Source of the DNA: Sphingomonadaceae bacterium
GTDB taxonomy: Bacteria > Pseudomonadota > Alphaproteobacteria > Sphingomonadales > Sphingomonadaceae
Assembly: GCA_030147805.1 (NCBI GenBank)
Contig: JASBUR010000058.1
Span: forward strand, 23,992 to 87,991
DNA: 64,000 bases
Direction: 5' to 3'
The position numbers and the translations under genes were made by a program. How positions within the stretch are numbered: the stretch's first letter is position 1; every line of letters starts with the position of its first letter. This document shows positions 41,337 to 50,181 of the stretch, in pieces. The notes beneath the pieces are model-generated. The model saw only the letters and a list, made by a program, of their open reading frames with translations. It ran no database searches and was not told where the DNA came from.

Positions 41337-41894
41337 TCAGCCGGCGTTCGCGTCCGCCGCCATCTCGTGCAGCCAGGCGGCATGCCGCGGCGCACGCTTG
41401 GTCTGGTTCCATTCGTCGAGCATCAGCGGCGCGACGCGGCGCAGCTCGGCCATCTGCTCGTCGGTGCCGATGTCGCAGGCGAGCTCGATGCGGTGGCCGT
41501 TGGGGTCGAAGAAATAGATCGACTTGAAGATGCCGTGGTGCGTCGGGCCGAGCACCTCGACGTCGTTCGCCTCGAGATGCGCCTTGGCGGCGAGCAGCGC
41601 GTCCATGTCGGGGACGGCGAGCGCGATATGCTGCACCCACTGCGGGGTGTTGGGGTCGCGGCCCATCTCGGGCTGGTTGGGCAGCTCGAAGAAGGCGAGG
41701 ATGTTGCCGCCGCCAGCGTCGAGGAAGATGTGCATATAGGGGTCGTAGGCCCCCGTCGACGGCACATGATCCTCGGCGAACGCGGTGGTGAACTCCATGC
41801 CCAGCATCTTCGCATACCAGTCCGCGGTCGCCTTGGCGTCGCGGCAACGGTAGGCGACGTGGTGGACGCCGTTGAGCGCGAAGGGGACGCTCAT
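41337..41894 (-). CDS. VOC (glyoxalase/dioxygenase) family protein, 185 aa
   Basis: The ATG overlaps the HPPD stop (ATGA), so co-translated with it. Two betaalphabetabetabeta modules: [28 protein letters not shown] and [21 protein letters not shown]...[14 protein letters not shown], with candidate metal ligands His (HHVAY), His (VQHIAL) and Glu (RIELA). Such small proteins near HPPD may be extradiol dioxygenases, isomerases or hydrolases; a role in tyrosine or homogentisate metabolism is suggested only by the operon. Confidence 0.85.
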   Translation of the reverse strand: MSVPFALNGVHHVAYRCRDAKATADWYAKMLGMEFTTAFAEDHVPSTGAYDPYMHIFLDAGGGNILAFFELPNQPEMGRDPNTPQWVQHIALAVPDMDALLAAKAHLEANDVEVLGPTHHGIFKSIYFFDPNGHRIELACDIGTDEQMAELRRVAPLMLDEWNQTKRAPRHAAWLHEMAADANAG

Positions 41895-42982
41895 TCCGCC
41901 GCCTCCGCGCCGGTGTTGAGCGCGCCGCGGCGCAGCTGGTCGGCCTCGAGCGACTTGAACAGCGCGGTGAAATTGCCCTCGCCGAAGCCCTCGTCCTTCT
42001 TGCGCTGGATGAATTCGAAGAACACCGGACCGATGCGCGGCTCGGAGAAGATCTGGAGCAGCAGCCGCGGGTCGCCCTGCTCGGTCGAGCCGTCGAGCAG
42101 GATACCGCGCTTCTGCAGCTCGGCGACGGGCTCGCCATGGCCGGGGAGGCGGTCCTCGAGCATCTCGTAATAGGTCGCCGGCGGCGCGGCCATCAGCGGC
42201 GTTCCCGCCGCCTTGAGCTTGTCCCAGCTCTCGATGAGATTGTCGCTGGCGAAGGCGATGTGCTGGATACCCTCGCCGTTGTAGGCGCGCAGATATTCCT
42301 CGATCTGCCCGCCGCCCGACTTGCCTTCCTCGTTCAGCGGGATGCGGATCTTGCCGTCGGGCGCCGTCATCGCGCGCGAGGTCAGGCCGGTATATTCGCC
42401 CTTGATGTCAAAGTAGCGGATCTCGCGGAAGTTGAAGATGCGCTCGTAGAAGGCGCCCCAATGCGCCATGCGGCCGCCGTAGACGTTGTGCGTCAGGTGA
42501 TCGATGATCTTGAAGCCGGCGCCGACGGGGTGGCGGTCGACGCCCGGCAGATAGTCGAAATCGATGTCCCAGATCGACAGATTCTCGCCGTAGCGGTCGA
42601 CGAGATAGATGATCGCACCGCCGATGCCGCGGATCGCCGGCAGCCGCAGCTCCATCGGGCCGGTGCGCGTCTCGACCGGCTCGGCGCCGCGCTTGAGCGC
42701 CTCGTCATAGGCGATGCGCGCGTTGCGGACGCGAAAGCCCATGCCGCAGGCCGACGGGCCATGTTCGGCGGCGAAATAGGCGGCCGGGCTGCTGGGCTCG
42801 TAATTGGCGACGAGATTGATTTCGCCCTGGCGCCAGAGGTCGACATCCTTCGACCGATGGTGCGCGATGCGCGTGAACCCCATGCGTTCGAACACCGGCT
42901 CGAGCAGCCCCTTTTCGGGCGCGCAGAATTCGACGAACTCGAAACCGTCGAGGCCAAGCGGGTTTTCGAACAGATCGAACAC
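41891..42982 (-). CDS. hppD: 4-hydroxyphenylpyruvate dioxygenase, 363 aa
   Basis: The GTG at 42982 was chosen because GGGAG lies seven bases upstream, giving the family-typical start [18 protein letters not shown]; an ATG 24 bases earlier lies inside the operator. Two VOC modules; the C-terminal one supplies the Fe(II) ligands in [12 protein letters not shown] (His), [10 protein letters not shown] (His) and [20 protein letters not shown] (Glu), the last motif being diagnostic. It converts 4-hydroxyphenylpyruvate to homogentisate in tyrosine catabolism. No homogentisate dioxygenase is in the window. Confidence 0.95.
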   Translation of the reverse strand: MFDLFENPLGLDGFEFVEFCAPEKGLLEPVFERMGFTRIAHHRSKDVDLWRQGEINLVANYEPSSPAAYFAAEHGPSACGMGFRVRNARIAYDEALKRGAEPVETRTGPMELRLPAIRGIGGAIIYLVDRYGENLSIWDIDFDYLPGVDRHPVGAGFKIIDHLTHNVYGGRMAHWGAFYERIFNFREIRYFDIKGEYTGLTSRAMTAPDGKIRIPLNEEGKSGGGQIEEYLRAYNGEGIQHIAFASDNLIESWDKLKAAGTPLMAAPPATYYEMLEDRLPGHGEPVAELQKRGILLDGSTEQGDPRLLLQIFSEPRIGPVFFEFIQRKKDEGFGEGNFTALFKSLEADQLRRGALNTGAEAAE

Positions 42983-42998
42983 GGCGAATCTCCCAAAT

Positions 42999-43053
42999 AG
43001 TATCATCTGAAACTAAATGGCGTGGAAACTGGTGTCAAATGATACTAGTTTGA
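42999..43053. promoter_or_regulatory. Operator pair between hppD and its MarR regulator
   Basis: AGTATCAT (42999-43006) and its inverse ATGATACT (43039-43046) share the same core in inverted orientation. The right copy sits in a longer palindrome, TCAAATGATACTAGTTTGA (43035-43053). The pair covers the likely divergent promoters and ends 35 bases before the MarR start, which fits repression of both genes. Confidence 0.65.
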
Positions 43054-43088
43054 CCGATGCAGCGACGCGCCCAAGCGAAGGACATCCG

Positions 43089-43547
43089 GTGAAGCCATCC
43101 GTCAGCCTCAGCCTCGACAATTTCGTCCCCTACCGGCTGTCGGTCGCGTCGAACCTGATGAGCGACGCCATCGCCAGCGCCTATCGCGCGCTGTTCGGGC
43201 TCAACATCGCCGAATGGCGGCTGATCGCGGTGCTCGCCGAACGCACCTCGAGCACGCAGAACGAGCTGTGCGCGGCGACGAAGATGGACAAGGTCACGAT
43301 CAGCCGCGCCGCGATCGCGCTGGCCGATCGCGGGCTGGTGCAACGCGCGCCCAACCCCGACGACAAGCGCTCGCACCTGCTGACGCTGAGCCGCAGCGGA
43401 CAGGATCTCTATGCGCAGGTCGTCCCCAAGGCGCTCGCGCTCGAGAAGGAGCTGCTCGCCGGCTTTTCGGCGACCGAGGTTGCCGATCTCGTCGCGATGC
43501 TGCGCCGGCTCGAGGCGATGGCCGAGCGGATGAGCGAGCCCGCCTGA
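43089..43547 (+). CDS. MarR-family regulator (HpdR-like), 152 aa
   Basis: The GTG at 43089 has AAGGA six bases upstream; an earlier ATG would place the operator inside the coding region. Winged helix: LFGLNIAEWRLIAVLAERTSSTQNELCAATKMDKVTISRAAIALADRGLVQRAPNPDDKRSHLLTLSRSG. Divergent from hppD with paired inverted operators between them, so probably the tyrosine-pathway repressor released by an aromatic acid. It converges on copB at 20 bases. Confidence 0.9.
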   Translation: MKPSVSLSLDNFVPYRLSVASNLMSDAIASAYRALFGLNIAEWRLIAVLAERTSSTQNELCAATKMDKVTISRAAIALADRGLVQRAPNPDDKRSHLLTLSRSGQDLYAQVVPKALALEKELLAGFSATEVADLVAMLRRLEAMAERMSEPA

Positions 43548-43566
43548 CGCGGCGGTCGCGATCCGC

Positions 43567-44571
43567 CTAGAACCAGGCGCGGATGCCCGCCACCAACGCC
43601 CAGCCGCCGACACGCTCGCCCGCCGCGCGCGCGAGGTCGGCGGTGTCGCCGACGCTTCGTTCATAGTCGACGCCGAGATAGGGCGCGAACTCGGGCACGA
43701 GCTCGTAGCGCAGCCGGACGCCCGCCTCGATCGACGACAGTCCGGCGCCGAGCCCGATCGACGGCACGTCCTGTGCCGCCAGCTCGATCTCGGCGCGCGG
43801 CTGGACGATGAGCCGGTTGGTGATCCGCTGGTCATACTCGGCCTCGAGCCGCGCGGTGAGATCGCCGCGGTCGGACAGGAAGGCGGCGACGTCGACCTCG
43901 AACCAGTAGGGCGCGAGCCCCTGAAGGCCGACCGCCAGATGCGCGCGGTCGGGGCGCGGCCGCAGGTCGTAGCGGATGCCGGTCTGCAGGTTGAACCAGG
44001 GATCGAGCGCATGGCTCCACAGCGCCTGCACTTCGGCCGATTCGAGCGCCGCGCCGAAGCCGCCTTCGCCTTCGGACTTGAGCCACAGGCGGTTGTAGTC
44101 GCCGCCGTACCAGCCCTCGCCCTCCCAGGCGTAGCCGTCGTGGCCGTCCTGCGCGCGATATTCGAAGCGGTCGATGAGCAGCTTGCCGCCGCGGAAGGTG
44201 CCGTGCTCGGCATAGACGGCACGGCGAACGGGGGCCATCGCCGCCGCGCCCCAGACCGCATCGGCGGCGTGCTCGGGGCCGCTGAGCGCGCCGGCCGATG
44301 GACCCGCCCGCGGCGGGGCCGCGGCGGACGTCGCCGCGCCGCCGGGCGCGGCCGGGGTGCAATGCCCCATGGCCGCATGCTCGGGCGGGCAGGCGGGATC
44401 GACGGGGGCCGGCGGCGGCGCCGGCGTCGAGGGGGTGCAATGCCCCATCGCGGCATGTTCGGGCGGACATTGCGGATCGACCGCCGCCGGCGGAGTCGCA
44501 GGGGCAACCGGCTGCGCTGCGGCAGGCGCGGCGCAGCCGAGCGCGATGGCGAGGGTGAGCGCGAGCCTCAT
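43567..44571 (-). CDS. copB: Copper resistance outer-membrane protein CopB, 334 aa
   Basis: Signal peptide (LALTLAIALGCAAPAAAQ). A Pro/Ala-rich N-terminal region carries two copies of CPPEHAAMGHCTP (residues about 32-47 and 58-73), Met/His/Cys copper-binding elements. The remainder is the CopB/PcoB beta-barrel (LLIDRFEYRAQDGHDGYAWEGEGWYGGDYNRLWLKSEGE, GLSSIEAGVRLRYELVPEFAPYLGVDYERSVGDTADLAR) ending IRAWF. It traps or exports copper at the outer membrane. Overlaps copA by four bases. Confidence 0.92.
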   Translation of the reverse strand: MRLALTLAIALGCAAPAAAQPVAPATPPAAVDPQCPPEHAAMGHCTPSTPAPPPAPVDPACPPEHAAMGHCTPAAPGGAATSAAAPPRAGPSAGALSGPEHAADAVWGAAAMAPVRRAVYAEHGTFRGGKLLIDRFEYRAQDGHDGYAWEGEGWYGGDYNRLWLKSEGEGGFGAALESAEVQALWSHALDPWFNLQTGIRYDLRPRPDRAHLAVGLQGLAPYWFEVDVAAFLSDRGDLTARLEAEYDQRITNRLIVQPRAEIELAAQDVPSIGLGAGLSSIEAGVRLRYELVPEFAPYLGVDYERSVGDTADLARAAGERVGGWALVAGIRAWF

Positions 44572-46325
44572 GCCGCGTCTCCCGCATCGCCCATCGGGCG
44601 CACCTTGACGACGTTCATCATGCCCGCGTGCATGTGGAACAGCAGGTGGCAGTGGAAGGCCCAGTCACCGGGCGCGTCGGCGGTGAGGTCGAAGCTCGCC
44701 TTGCCGCCGGGCATCACGTTGACGGTGTGCTTGATCGGATGGCCGTGCGCCTGCCCGGTGACCAGCTCGAAGAAGTGCCCATGGATGTGGATCGGGTGGT
44801 TCATCATCGAATTGTTGATCAGGTTGACGCGTACGCGTTCGCCCCGCTCGAAGCGGATCGGCTCGGCGCCCTCGTTCATCTTGCGGCCGTCGAGCGACCA
44901 CATGAAGCGCTCCATGTTGCCGGTCAGGTGGATGTCGACGCTGCGCGCCGGCGGCCGCTTGTCGGGGAAGGGCACCAGCGGCGCGAGGTCGTGGTAGGTG
45001 AGAACGCGGTGCGGCTCCTTCTCGAGCCCGAGCGGCCGGTCGCCGGTGCGGTCGACGGGCATCGGCGCGATCATGCCGACGCCGACGCCGACCTTGACGG
45101 TCGCCGGCACCAGCGATTTGTCGCGCATGCTGTGGTCCATCGCCGTCATCGGCGCGCCGGGCGTGCAATGCCCCATCGCCGCATGTTCGGGGGCGCAGGC
45201 GTCGCCGGCCCCCATGCCGCCCATCCCCATGTCGCGCATCGACAGCGTCGGCCGCTCACGCAGCGCCGGGACGGCGGCGACCATCCCCAGCCGCGGCGCC
45301 AGCGTCGCGCGCGCCATCCCCGACCGGTCGATCGCTTCGGCAACGAGCGTATAGGCCTGGTCGGCAGGCGGCGTGACGATGACGTCGTAGGTTTCGGCGA
45401 CCGAGATCTGGAACTCGTCGGTCTCGACCGGGCGAACGGGCTGCCCGTCGGCCTCGACGACCGTCATCGGCAGCCCGGGGATGCGCAGGTTGAAGATCGT
45501 CATCGCCGAGGCGTTGATGATGCGCAGCCGCACGCGCTCGCCGGGCCGGAACAGCCCGGTCCAGTTCTCCGCCGGGCCATGGCCGTTGACGAGGAAGACG
45601 TAAGTCGATCCGTTGATGTCGGCGATGTCGGTCGGGTCCATCCGCATGGCGCCCCACATCGCGCGTTCCGCTGCGCTCATATCCCCGTCGGTGAGCGTCT
45701 GCTTCTGCCGGTTGAAATAGCCGCCCTTGGCCTTGACCTTGGCCATCAGCTGGTGCGGGTGGCTGAAGCTCCAGTCGGACAGCACGACGACATGTTCGCG
45801 GTCGTAGGGCGCCGGCTCGGCGCCCGCCGGGTCGATGACCAGCGGGCCGTAGTGGCCGAGCTGCTCCTGCAGCCCCGAATGCGAATGATACCAGTAGGTG
45901 CCCGCCTGCCTGATCGGGAACTCATAGGTGAAGGTCGTGCGCGGCTTGATGCCCGGAAAGCTGATCCCGGGGACGCCGTCCATGTGGAAGGGCAAGATCA
46001 GCCCGTGCCAGTGAATCGAGCTGTCCTCGTCGAGGCTGTTCTCGACATGCAGCCGGACGTTCTGTCCCTCGCGCAGCCGGATCAGCGGCGCCGGCAGCAC
46101 GCCGTTGAGCGTGATGGCATGGCCGGTGCGACCGCCGACCGTGAACATGTCATGCGCGATGCGCAGCCTTATGTCCTCGCCCGACAAGGTCGCCATCTCG
46201 GGTCTCAAGCCGGCCGATCCGGTCCGCGCCCAGGCGGGCAGCGCGGCGTGCAGTCCGGCGCCGGCCAGGCCGAGCGCCCCGGCGCGCAGCAGGCTGCGGC
46301 GCCCCAACAAATGCGTCATCGTCAA
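44568..46325 (-). CDS. copA: Multicopper oxidase CopA (copper resistance), 585 aa
   Basis: Twin-arginine signal GRRSLLRAGALGLAGAGLHAALPAWA, so exported folded to the periplasm. Copper-site motifs: IHWHGLILPFHMDGVPG, YWYHSHSGLQEQLGHYGPLVIDP, HPIHIHGHFFELV and FHCHLLFHMHAGMMNVV, covering type 1, 2 and 3 copper. A Met/His insert contains one more APEHAAMGHCTPG element identical in core to CopB. CopA oxidises Cu(I) and protects against copper; the first gene of the copAB operon. Confidence 0.95.
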   Translation of the reverse strand: MTMTHLLGRRSLLRAGALGLAGAGLHAALPAWARTGSAGLRPEMATLSGEDIRLRIAHDMFTVGGRTGHAITLNGVLPAPLIRLREGQNVRLHVENSLDEDSSIHWHGLILPFHMDGVPGISFPGIKPRTTFTYEFPIRQAGTYWYHSHSGLQEQLGHYGPLVIDPAGAEPAPYDREHVVVLSDWSFSHPHQLMAKVKAKGGYFNRQKQTLTDGDMSAAERAMWGAMRMDPTDIADINGSTYVFLVNGHGPAENWTGLFRPGERVRLRIINASAMTIFNLRIPGLPMTVVEADGQPVRPVETDEFQISVAETYDVIVTPPADQAYTLVAEAIDRSGMARATLAPRLGMVAAVPALRERPTLSMRDMGMGGMGAGDACAPEHAAMGHCTPGAPMTAMDHSMRDKSLVPATVKVGVGVGMIAPMPVDRTGDRPLGLEKEPHRVLTYHDLAPLVPFPDKRPPARSVDIHLTGNMERFMWSLDGRKMNEGAEPIRFERGERVRVNLINNSMMNHPIHIHGHFFELVTGQAHGHPIKHTVNVMPGGKASFDLTADAPGDWAFHCHLLFHMHAGMMNVVKVRPMGDAGDAA

Positions 46326-46427
46326 TTCCTGTCGCTGGTGGCGTCCGACGCGATCGCGACCGGCCGCGCGGCCGGTGTAAGAGCGCCGGACTTCGGCGGC
46401 GACCCGCGGTGGCGGTCGCCGTTCAGC

Positions 46428-46742
46428 TCAGGAAAGCCGCGGAGGCGGGGTGTCGCGCTCGAGCAGGATGCCATGCGGCGACAGGCTCGCCGGCAGCGGC
46501 GCCATCGGCGCGACCGCCCGCACCCGCGCGGCGAGCGGCGGGAGGCCGATCTCGACGGCGGCACAGGCGCTGAGGCAGCGAAGCGGCTTCGCCGGCGCAT
46601 GCTGTTCGGCGTCGGCGGACGGCGCGCAGTGGCTCGATGTCTGGTCGAGGATCGGCGCCGGCGCGCGCGCGGCCGCCATCGTGACCGGCGCGAGAAGCAT
46701 CCCGCAGATCAGCGCGCAGGTCAGGAGCCAGCGTCGGAGCAT
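46428..46742 (-). CDS. Small exported protein upstream of copAB, 104 aa
   Basis: The start is taken at the ATG giving MLRRWLLTCALICGMLLAPVT, a clear signal peptide; the frame is open further but antisense to the TetR gene. The mature part has His and Cys (SSHCAPSADAEQHAPAKPLRCLSACAAVE) and many Ala/Pro. Not recognised by name. Position 102 bases upstream of copA on the same strand, with metal-ligand residues, suggests a periplasmic copper-binding or sensing accessory. Confidence 0.6.
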   Translation of the reverse strand: MLRRWLLTCALICGMLLAPVTMAAARAPAPILDQTSSHCAPSADAEQHAPAKPLRCLSACAAVEIGLPPLAARVRAVAPMAPLPASLSPHGILLERDTPPPRLS

Positions 46743-46818
46743 GGCGGCAAAATAGGCGCGTGCCGGAACCGACGCAAGGCGCGGTGGCGTCGCGGCGGCG
46801 GGCGGCGCGGTTGATTTG

Positions 46819-46834
46819 CTTGCCGTTCGGCAAG
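46819..46834. promoter_or_regulatory. TetR-type operator upstream of its own gene
   Basis: CTTGCCGTTCGGCAAG, a perfect 6+6 palindrome 11 bases before the TetR ATG. The end bases CTTGC/GCAAG recur in the palindrome at 47563, pointing to the same protein. Confidence 0.65.
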
Positions 46835-46845
46835 TAGGTTCGGCC

Positions 46846-47523
46846 ATGGCAAGCGAAGGCAGCGGCACGAAGCGTTCGGCGACCGACCGGGCCCCGGCGA
46901 AGCGGTCGCGAACGCCGCAGGTCGAGCGGCGGGCGCTGTCGGAGGGGCGGATCATCGCCTCGGCGCTGCGCATCATCGCCGAGAAGGGCGTGCAGGGCAT
47001 GACGCTTGCCGACGCGGGCGAACGCGCCGGCTACAGCCGCGGTCTGCCGGCGCACCTGTTCGGATCGCGCGCCGAACTGTTGCGGCAATGCGCGCTCTCG
47101 CTGTCCGAGCAGGTCTGGCAGGACAATATGCCGCTGGTCGCGGGCGACGGCGCCATCGATGGACTCGAACGCGCGATCAGGGCGTGGATCGAGCTGCTGC
47201 ACGCCCGTCCGGCCTTCGCGCGCGCCTATTATCTGATGGCGGCGGAATCGTTCCGCGATACCGACGCGCCCGAGCCGTTCGCGCGGATCGTTCGCGACTT
47301 CTCGACGCGCGGCCAGGCGCGTTTCGCGGCGCTCATCGCCGACGGCATCCGCACCGGCGAGATCGCCGCCGACGTCGATGCGGATGCGCAGAGCCGGCTG
47401 ATCCACGCGACGCTGCGCGGCCTCGGCATGCAATGGCTGCTGCGCGCCGACCTCGTCGATCTTCCGGCGCTGACCGAGGCGCTGATCGGCAACCTGCGGC
47501 GACAGCTGGCCGTCGTCCGCTGA
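46846..47523 (+). CDS. TetR-family transcriptional regulator, 225 aa
   Basis: The ATG at 46846 directly follows the operator palindrome. After a basic N-tail comes the TetR helix-turn-helix: SEGRIIASALRIIAEKGVQGMTLADAGERAGYSRGLPAHLFGSRAELLR (residues about 32-80). The ligand domain shows the AYYLMAAESF and AALIADGIRTGEIAADVD segments common in regulators of acyl-CoA pathways. It precedes the acyl-CoA synthetase operon, whose promoter bears a related palindrome, so it is probably its repressor, induced by an acyl-CoA. Confidence 0.92.
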   Translation: MASEGSGTKRSATDRAPAKRSRTPQVERRALSEGRIIASALRIIAEKGVQGMTLADAGERAGYSRGLPAHLFGSRAELLRQCALSLSEQVWQDNMPLVAGDGAIDGLERAIRAWIELLHARPAFARAYYLMAAESFRDTDAPEPFARIVRDFSTRGQARFAALIADGIRTGEIAADVDADAQSRLIHATLRGLGMQWLLRADLVDLPALTEALIGNLRRQLAVVR

Positions 47524-47562
47524 CCGCGGGCGGCCGGGCGCCGCGACCCTGCGGCTCAATTG

Positions 47563-47582
47563 CTTGCTAATTGACTAGCAAG
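47563..47582. promoter_or_regulatory. Second TetR-type palindrome before the acyl-CoA synthetase
   Basis: CTTGCTAATTGACTAGCAAG is a 7+7 inverted repeat with a six-base centre, 17 bases upstream of the synthetase ATG. It shares CTTGC...GCAAG with 46819-46834, but with a wider spacing. Confidence 0.6.
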
Positions 47583-47599
47583 TTGTAGGCTTCGCGGCG

Positions 47600-49288
47600 A
47601 TGGGTCCGGCCACCACCAGCCACGACGGCTTCGCCGCCGCGCTGATGCGCGAGGGCGCGCCGTTCGCGCCGGCCAGCGATGGTCGCCGGTTCGCGACGGG
47701 GCCGCGCACGCTCGCTGACCTCCTCGCGAAAGCCGCGACACATGGCAACGCGGTCATGACGATCGACGGCGACCGGCGGCACAGTTTCGCCGCGGTGCTG
47801 GGACAGGCGGCGGCGCTCGCGCAGACGCTGTCCCGGGAGTTCGGGGTGTCGCGCGGCGAGCGGGCGGCGCTGGCGGTCGGCAACAGCGTCGAATGGATGG
47901 TCGGCTTCATCGCGATCGCCGCGCTCGGCGCAGTCCCGATCCTCGTCAACACCCGCTCGGCGCCCGATGAGCTCCGCCACGCGCTCGGCTCGACCGGCGT
48001 CGCCACGGCGATCATCGATGCCGAACGCCTCGCGCTGCTGCGGTCGGCGGGGTCCGACCTGCCGTGCCGGCTGGTGGTGGTGACCGGCAATCGCGGCGAC
48101 CTGCGCCCGGCACTCGATGTCGCGTTCGGCGAGGCGGTGGCGACGCCGGCGCTGCTGCAGCCCGTCGCGATGGCGCCCGGGGACGGCGGCGCGGTGCTGT
48201 TCACCTCGGGCACGACCGGCCGTCCGAAGGGGGCGCTGCTCTCGCAACGCGCGCTCGCGCACGGCGTCATGCTCGGCAACCTCCTCGGCGCGATGAACGA
48301 TGCGGCGTTCGAATCGGACAATGGACTCGCGCCGGGCGCGGCGGGCAGTTCGATCCGGTCGCCGACGATCATCGGCGGTCCGCTGTTCCACCTCGGCGGG
48401 GTCAACCCGTTCCTGCGCTGCCTCTACAATGGCACGCCCACGATCCTCCTGCGCAAATGGGACGCCGGGTCGGTGCTGGCGCTGATCGCGCGCGAGGGCG
48501 TGCGGCGCATCGCCATGGTGCCGACGATGTACTGGGATCTGCTGCGCGCGCCCGATCCCGCCGGGGCGCTCGGCACCATCCGCTTCATCTCGAGCGGCGC
48601 CGCGCCGATCCTGCCCGGGCTGGTCGCCGAACTGCGCCAGCGCATCCCGCAGCTGCTGCTCGGCAACACCTACGGCAGCACCGAGACGTCGGGCTATGTC
48701 GCCTCGAGCTACGGTCGCGACTTTCTCGATCACCCGACCTCGTGCGGCCATGTCCTGCCGACCGTCGAGGTCCGGCTGATCGGCGACGACGGCGCCGACG
48801 TCGCCGAGGGCGCGCCGGGCGAGATCTGCGTGCGAAGCGCCGCGGTGATGGACGGCTATCTCGACGATCCCGCGGCCACCGCCGATGCCTTCATCGACGG
48901 CGGCTGGTTCCGCACCGGCGACGTCGGGGTGATGAACGCCGCCGGCCTGCTGCATATCGTCGACCGCAAGAAGAACATGATCATCTCGGGCGGCGAGAAC
49001 ATCTATTGCGCCGAGGTCGAGCGCGTCCTGTCCGAACATGACGCGGTGCACGAGGTCGTGGCCTTCGGCCTGCCCGATCCGCGGCTCGGCGAGCGGCTGG
49101 CGGTCACGCTGTTCCTGGCGCCGGGAGCCGACCTCGACGCGGCGGCGGTCAAGGCCTACGTCGCCGGCCGCCTCGCCATCTACAAGGTGCCGCGCGACGT
49201 CATCTTCGCTGCCCAGCCGCTGCCGCGCACCGCCAGCGGCAAGCTCGATCGCACCGCCGTCGCCCGCGACGCCCAGACCCGCCGCTGA
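47600..49288 (+). CDS. AMP-forming acyl-CoA synthetase, 562 aa
   Basis: ANL-superfamily ligase with all core motifs: LFTSGTTGRPKGALLSQRAL (P-loop, about 200-220), YGSTETSGYV, GWFRTGDVGVMNAAGLLHIVDRKKNMIISGGENIYCAEVERVL and PRTASGKLDR (catalytic Lys). It activates a carboxylic acid to its CoA thioester via an acyl-AMP. It is the first gene of a seven-gene rightward run with short gaps, under a palindromic operator, so it probably starts degradation of the cluster's acid substrate. Confidence 0.93.
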   Translation: MGPATTSHDGFAAALMREGAPFAPASDGRRFATGPRTLADLLAKAATHGNAVMTIDGDRRHSFAAVLGQAAALAQTLSREFGVSRGERAALAVGNSVEWMVGFIAIAALGAVPILVNTRSAPDELRHALGSTGVATAIIDAERLALLRSAGSDLPCRLVVVTGNRGDLRPALDVAFGEAVATPALLQPVAMAPGDGGAVLFTSGTTGRPKGALLSQRALAHGVMLGNLLGAMNDAAFESDNGLAPGAAGSSIRSPTIIGGPLFHLGGVNPFLRCLYNGTPTILLRKWDAGSVLALIAREGVRRIAMVPTMYWDLLRAPDPAGALGTIRFISSGAAPILPGLVAELRQRIPQLLLGNTYGSTETSGYVASSYGRDFLDHPTSCGHVLPTVEVRLIGDDGADVAEGAPGEICVRSAAVMDGYLDDPAATADAFIDGGWFRTGDVGVMNAAGLLHIVDRKKNMIISGGENIYCAEVERVLSEHDAVHEVVAFGLPDPRLGERLAVTLFLAPGADLDAAAVKAYVAGRLAIYKVPRDVIFAAQPLPRTASGKLDRTAVARDAQTRR

Positions 49289-49302
49289 CCGGAGAGAAGC
49301 GC

Positions 49303-50181
49303 ATGCCGATGCCCAGAGACGTCCGCGCCATCGACCTCCAGATGAACGTGCCGACCAGCGAGCACAACAAGGAGGGCTACGACCTGTTCCGGCCGGTGCT
49401 GCGCGATCGCGAGAGCCTCGACGACTATGTCATGCCGGCGCAGCATCTGTTCAAAGCGCCGCCGACGCTCGGCACCGACGAGAGCCGCTACATCGAGGCG
49501 ATGGTCGCCGAGATGGACAAGCATAGTATCGAATTTGGCTTCATCGGCGTGTCCGACAGCTTCCGGCATTTCGACAAGGTGAAGGGGGCCTATGCCGACC
49601 GCTTCATCCTCTCGACGCAGATCGATCCCAACAAGGGCGTCGACGAGCTGCGGCGCGTCCGCCGCTTCCATGCCGACCATGGCATCCGCGGCGTCACCTG
49701 CTTTCCTGCCGGCACCTTTCCCCAGGTCGCGATCAACGCGAAGGAGATGTATCCCTTCTACGCGCAATGCTGCGAGCTCGCCCTGCCGATCTTCATCAAC
49801 GTCGGCGTGCCGGGGCCGCGGCTGCCGCTCGCCACGCAGAAGGTCGAGCTGATCGACGAGGTGTGCTGGTACTTCCCCGAGTTGAAGTTCGTCATGCGCC
49901 ACGGCGCCGAGCCGTGGGTCGACCTCGCGGTCAAGCTGATGCTGAAATATCCCAACCTCTATTACAGCACGAGCGCCTTCGCGCCGAAGCATTACCCGAA
50001 GGCGATCATCGACTATGCGAACACGCGCGGCGCCGACAAGATCATGTACGCCGGCTATTTCCCGGCCGGGCTGACGCTCGACCGCATCTTCCGCGAGCTC
50101 GCCGACGTGCCGTTCAAGGACGAGGTCTGGCCGAAATTCCTGCGCGGCAACGCCGCCCGGCTGTTCGGGCTGCCGTCGTGA
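49303..50181 (+). CDS. Amidohydrolase-2-like protein with lost metal ligands, 292 aa
   Basis: Overall pattern of the ACMSD/amidohydrolase-2 family: QIDPNKGVDELRRVRRFHADHGIRGVTCFPAG, YPFYAQCCELALPIFINVGVPG, ELKFVMRHGAEPWVDLAVKLMLKYPNLYYSTSAFAP, ending FLRGNAARLFGL. But the N-terminal HxH is DLQMN (Gln13, Asn15) and the late Asp of 'GSDxP' is YAGYFP. The metal-binding core is therefore incomplete, so chemistry may be non-hydrolytic or the protein non-catalytic. Coupled to the Rieske gene (GTGA overlap). Confidence 0.85.
   Translation: MPMPRDVRAIDLQMNVPTSEHNKEGYDLFRPVLRDRESLDDYVMPAQHLFKAPPTLGTDESRYIEAMVAEMDKHSIEFGFIGVSDSFRHFDKVKGAYADRFILSTQIDPNKGVDELRRVRRFHADHGIRGVTCFPAGTFPQVAINAKEMYPFYAQCCELALPIFINVGVPGPRLPLATQKVELIDEVCWYFPELKFVMRHGAEPWVDLAVKLMLKYPNLYYSTSAFAPKHYPKAIIDYANTRGADKIMYAGYFPAGLTLDRIFRELADVPFKDEVWPKFLRGNAARLFGLPS

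Noticed and set aside
46359-46376. Palindrome ACCGGCC GCGC GGCCGGT upstream of copA as a terminator
   Set aside because: Perfect 7-base arms but no T-run on either strand; it lies between co-directional genes and is common-looking in DNA this GC-rich.
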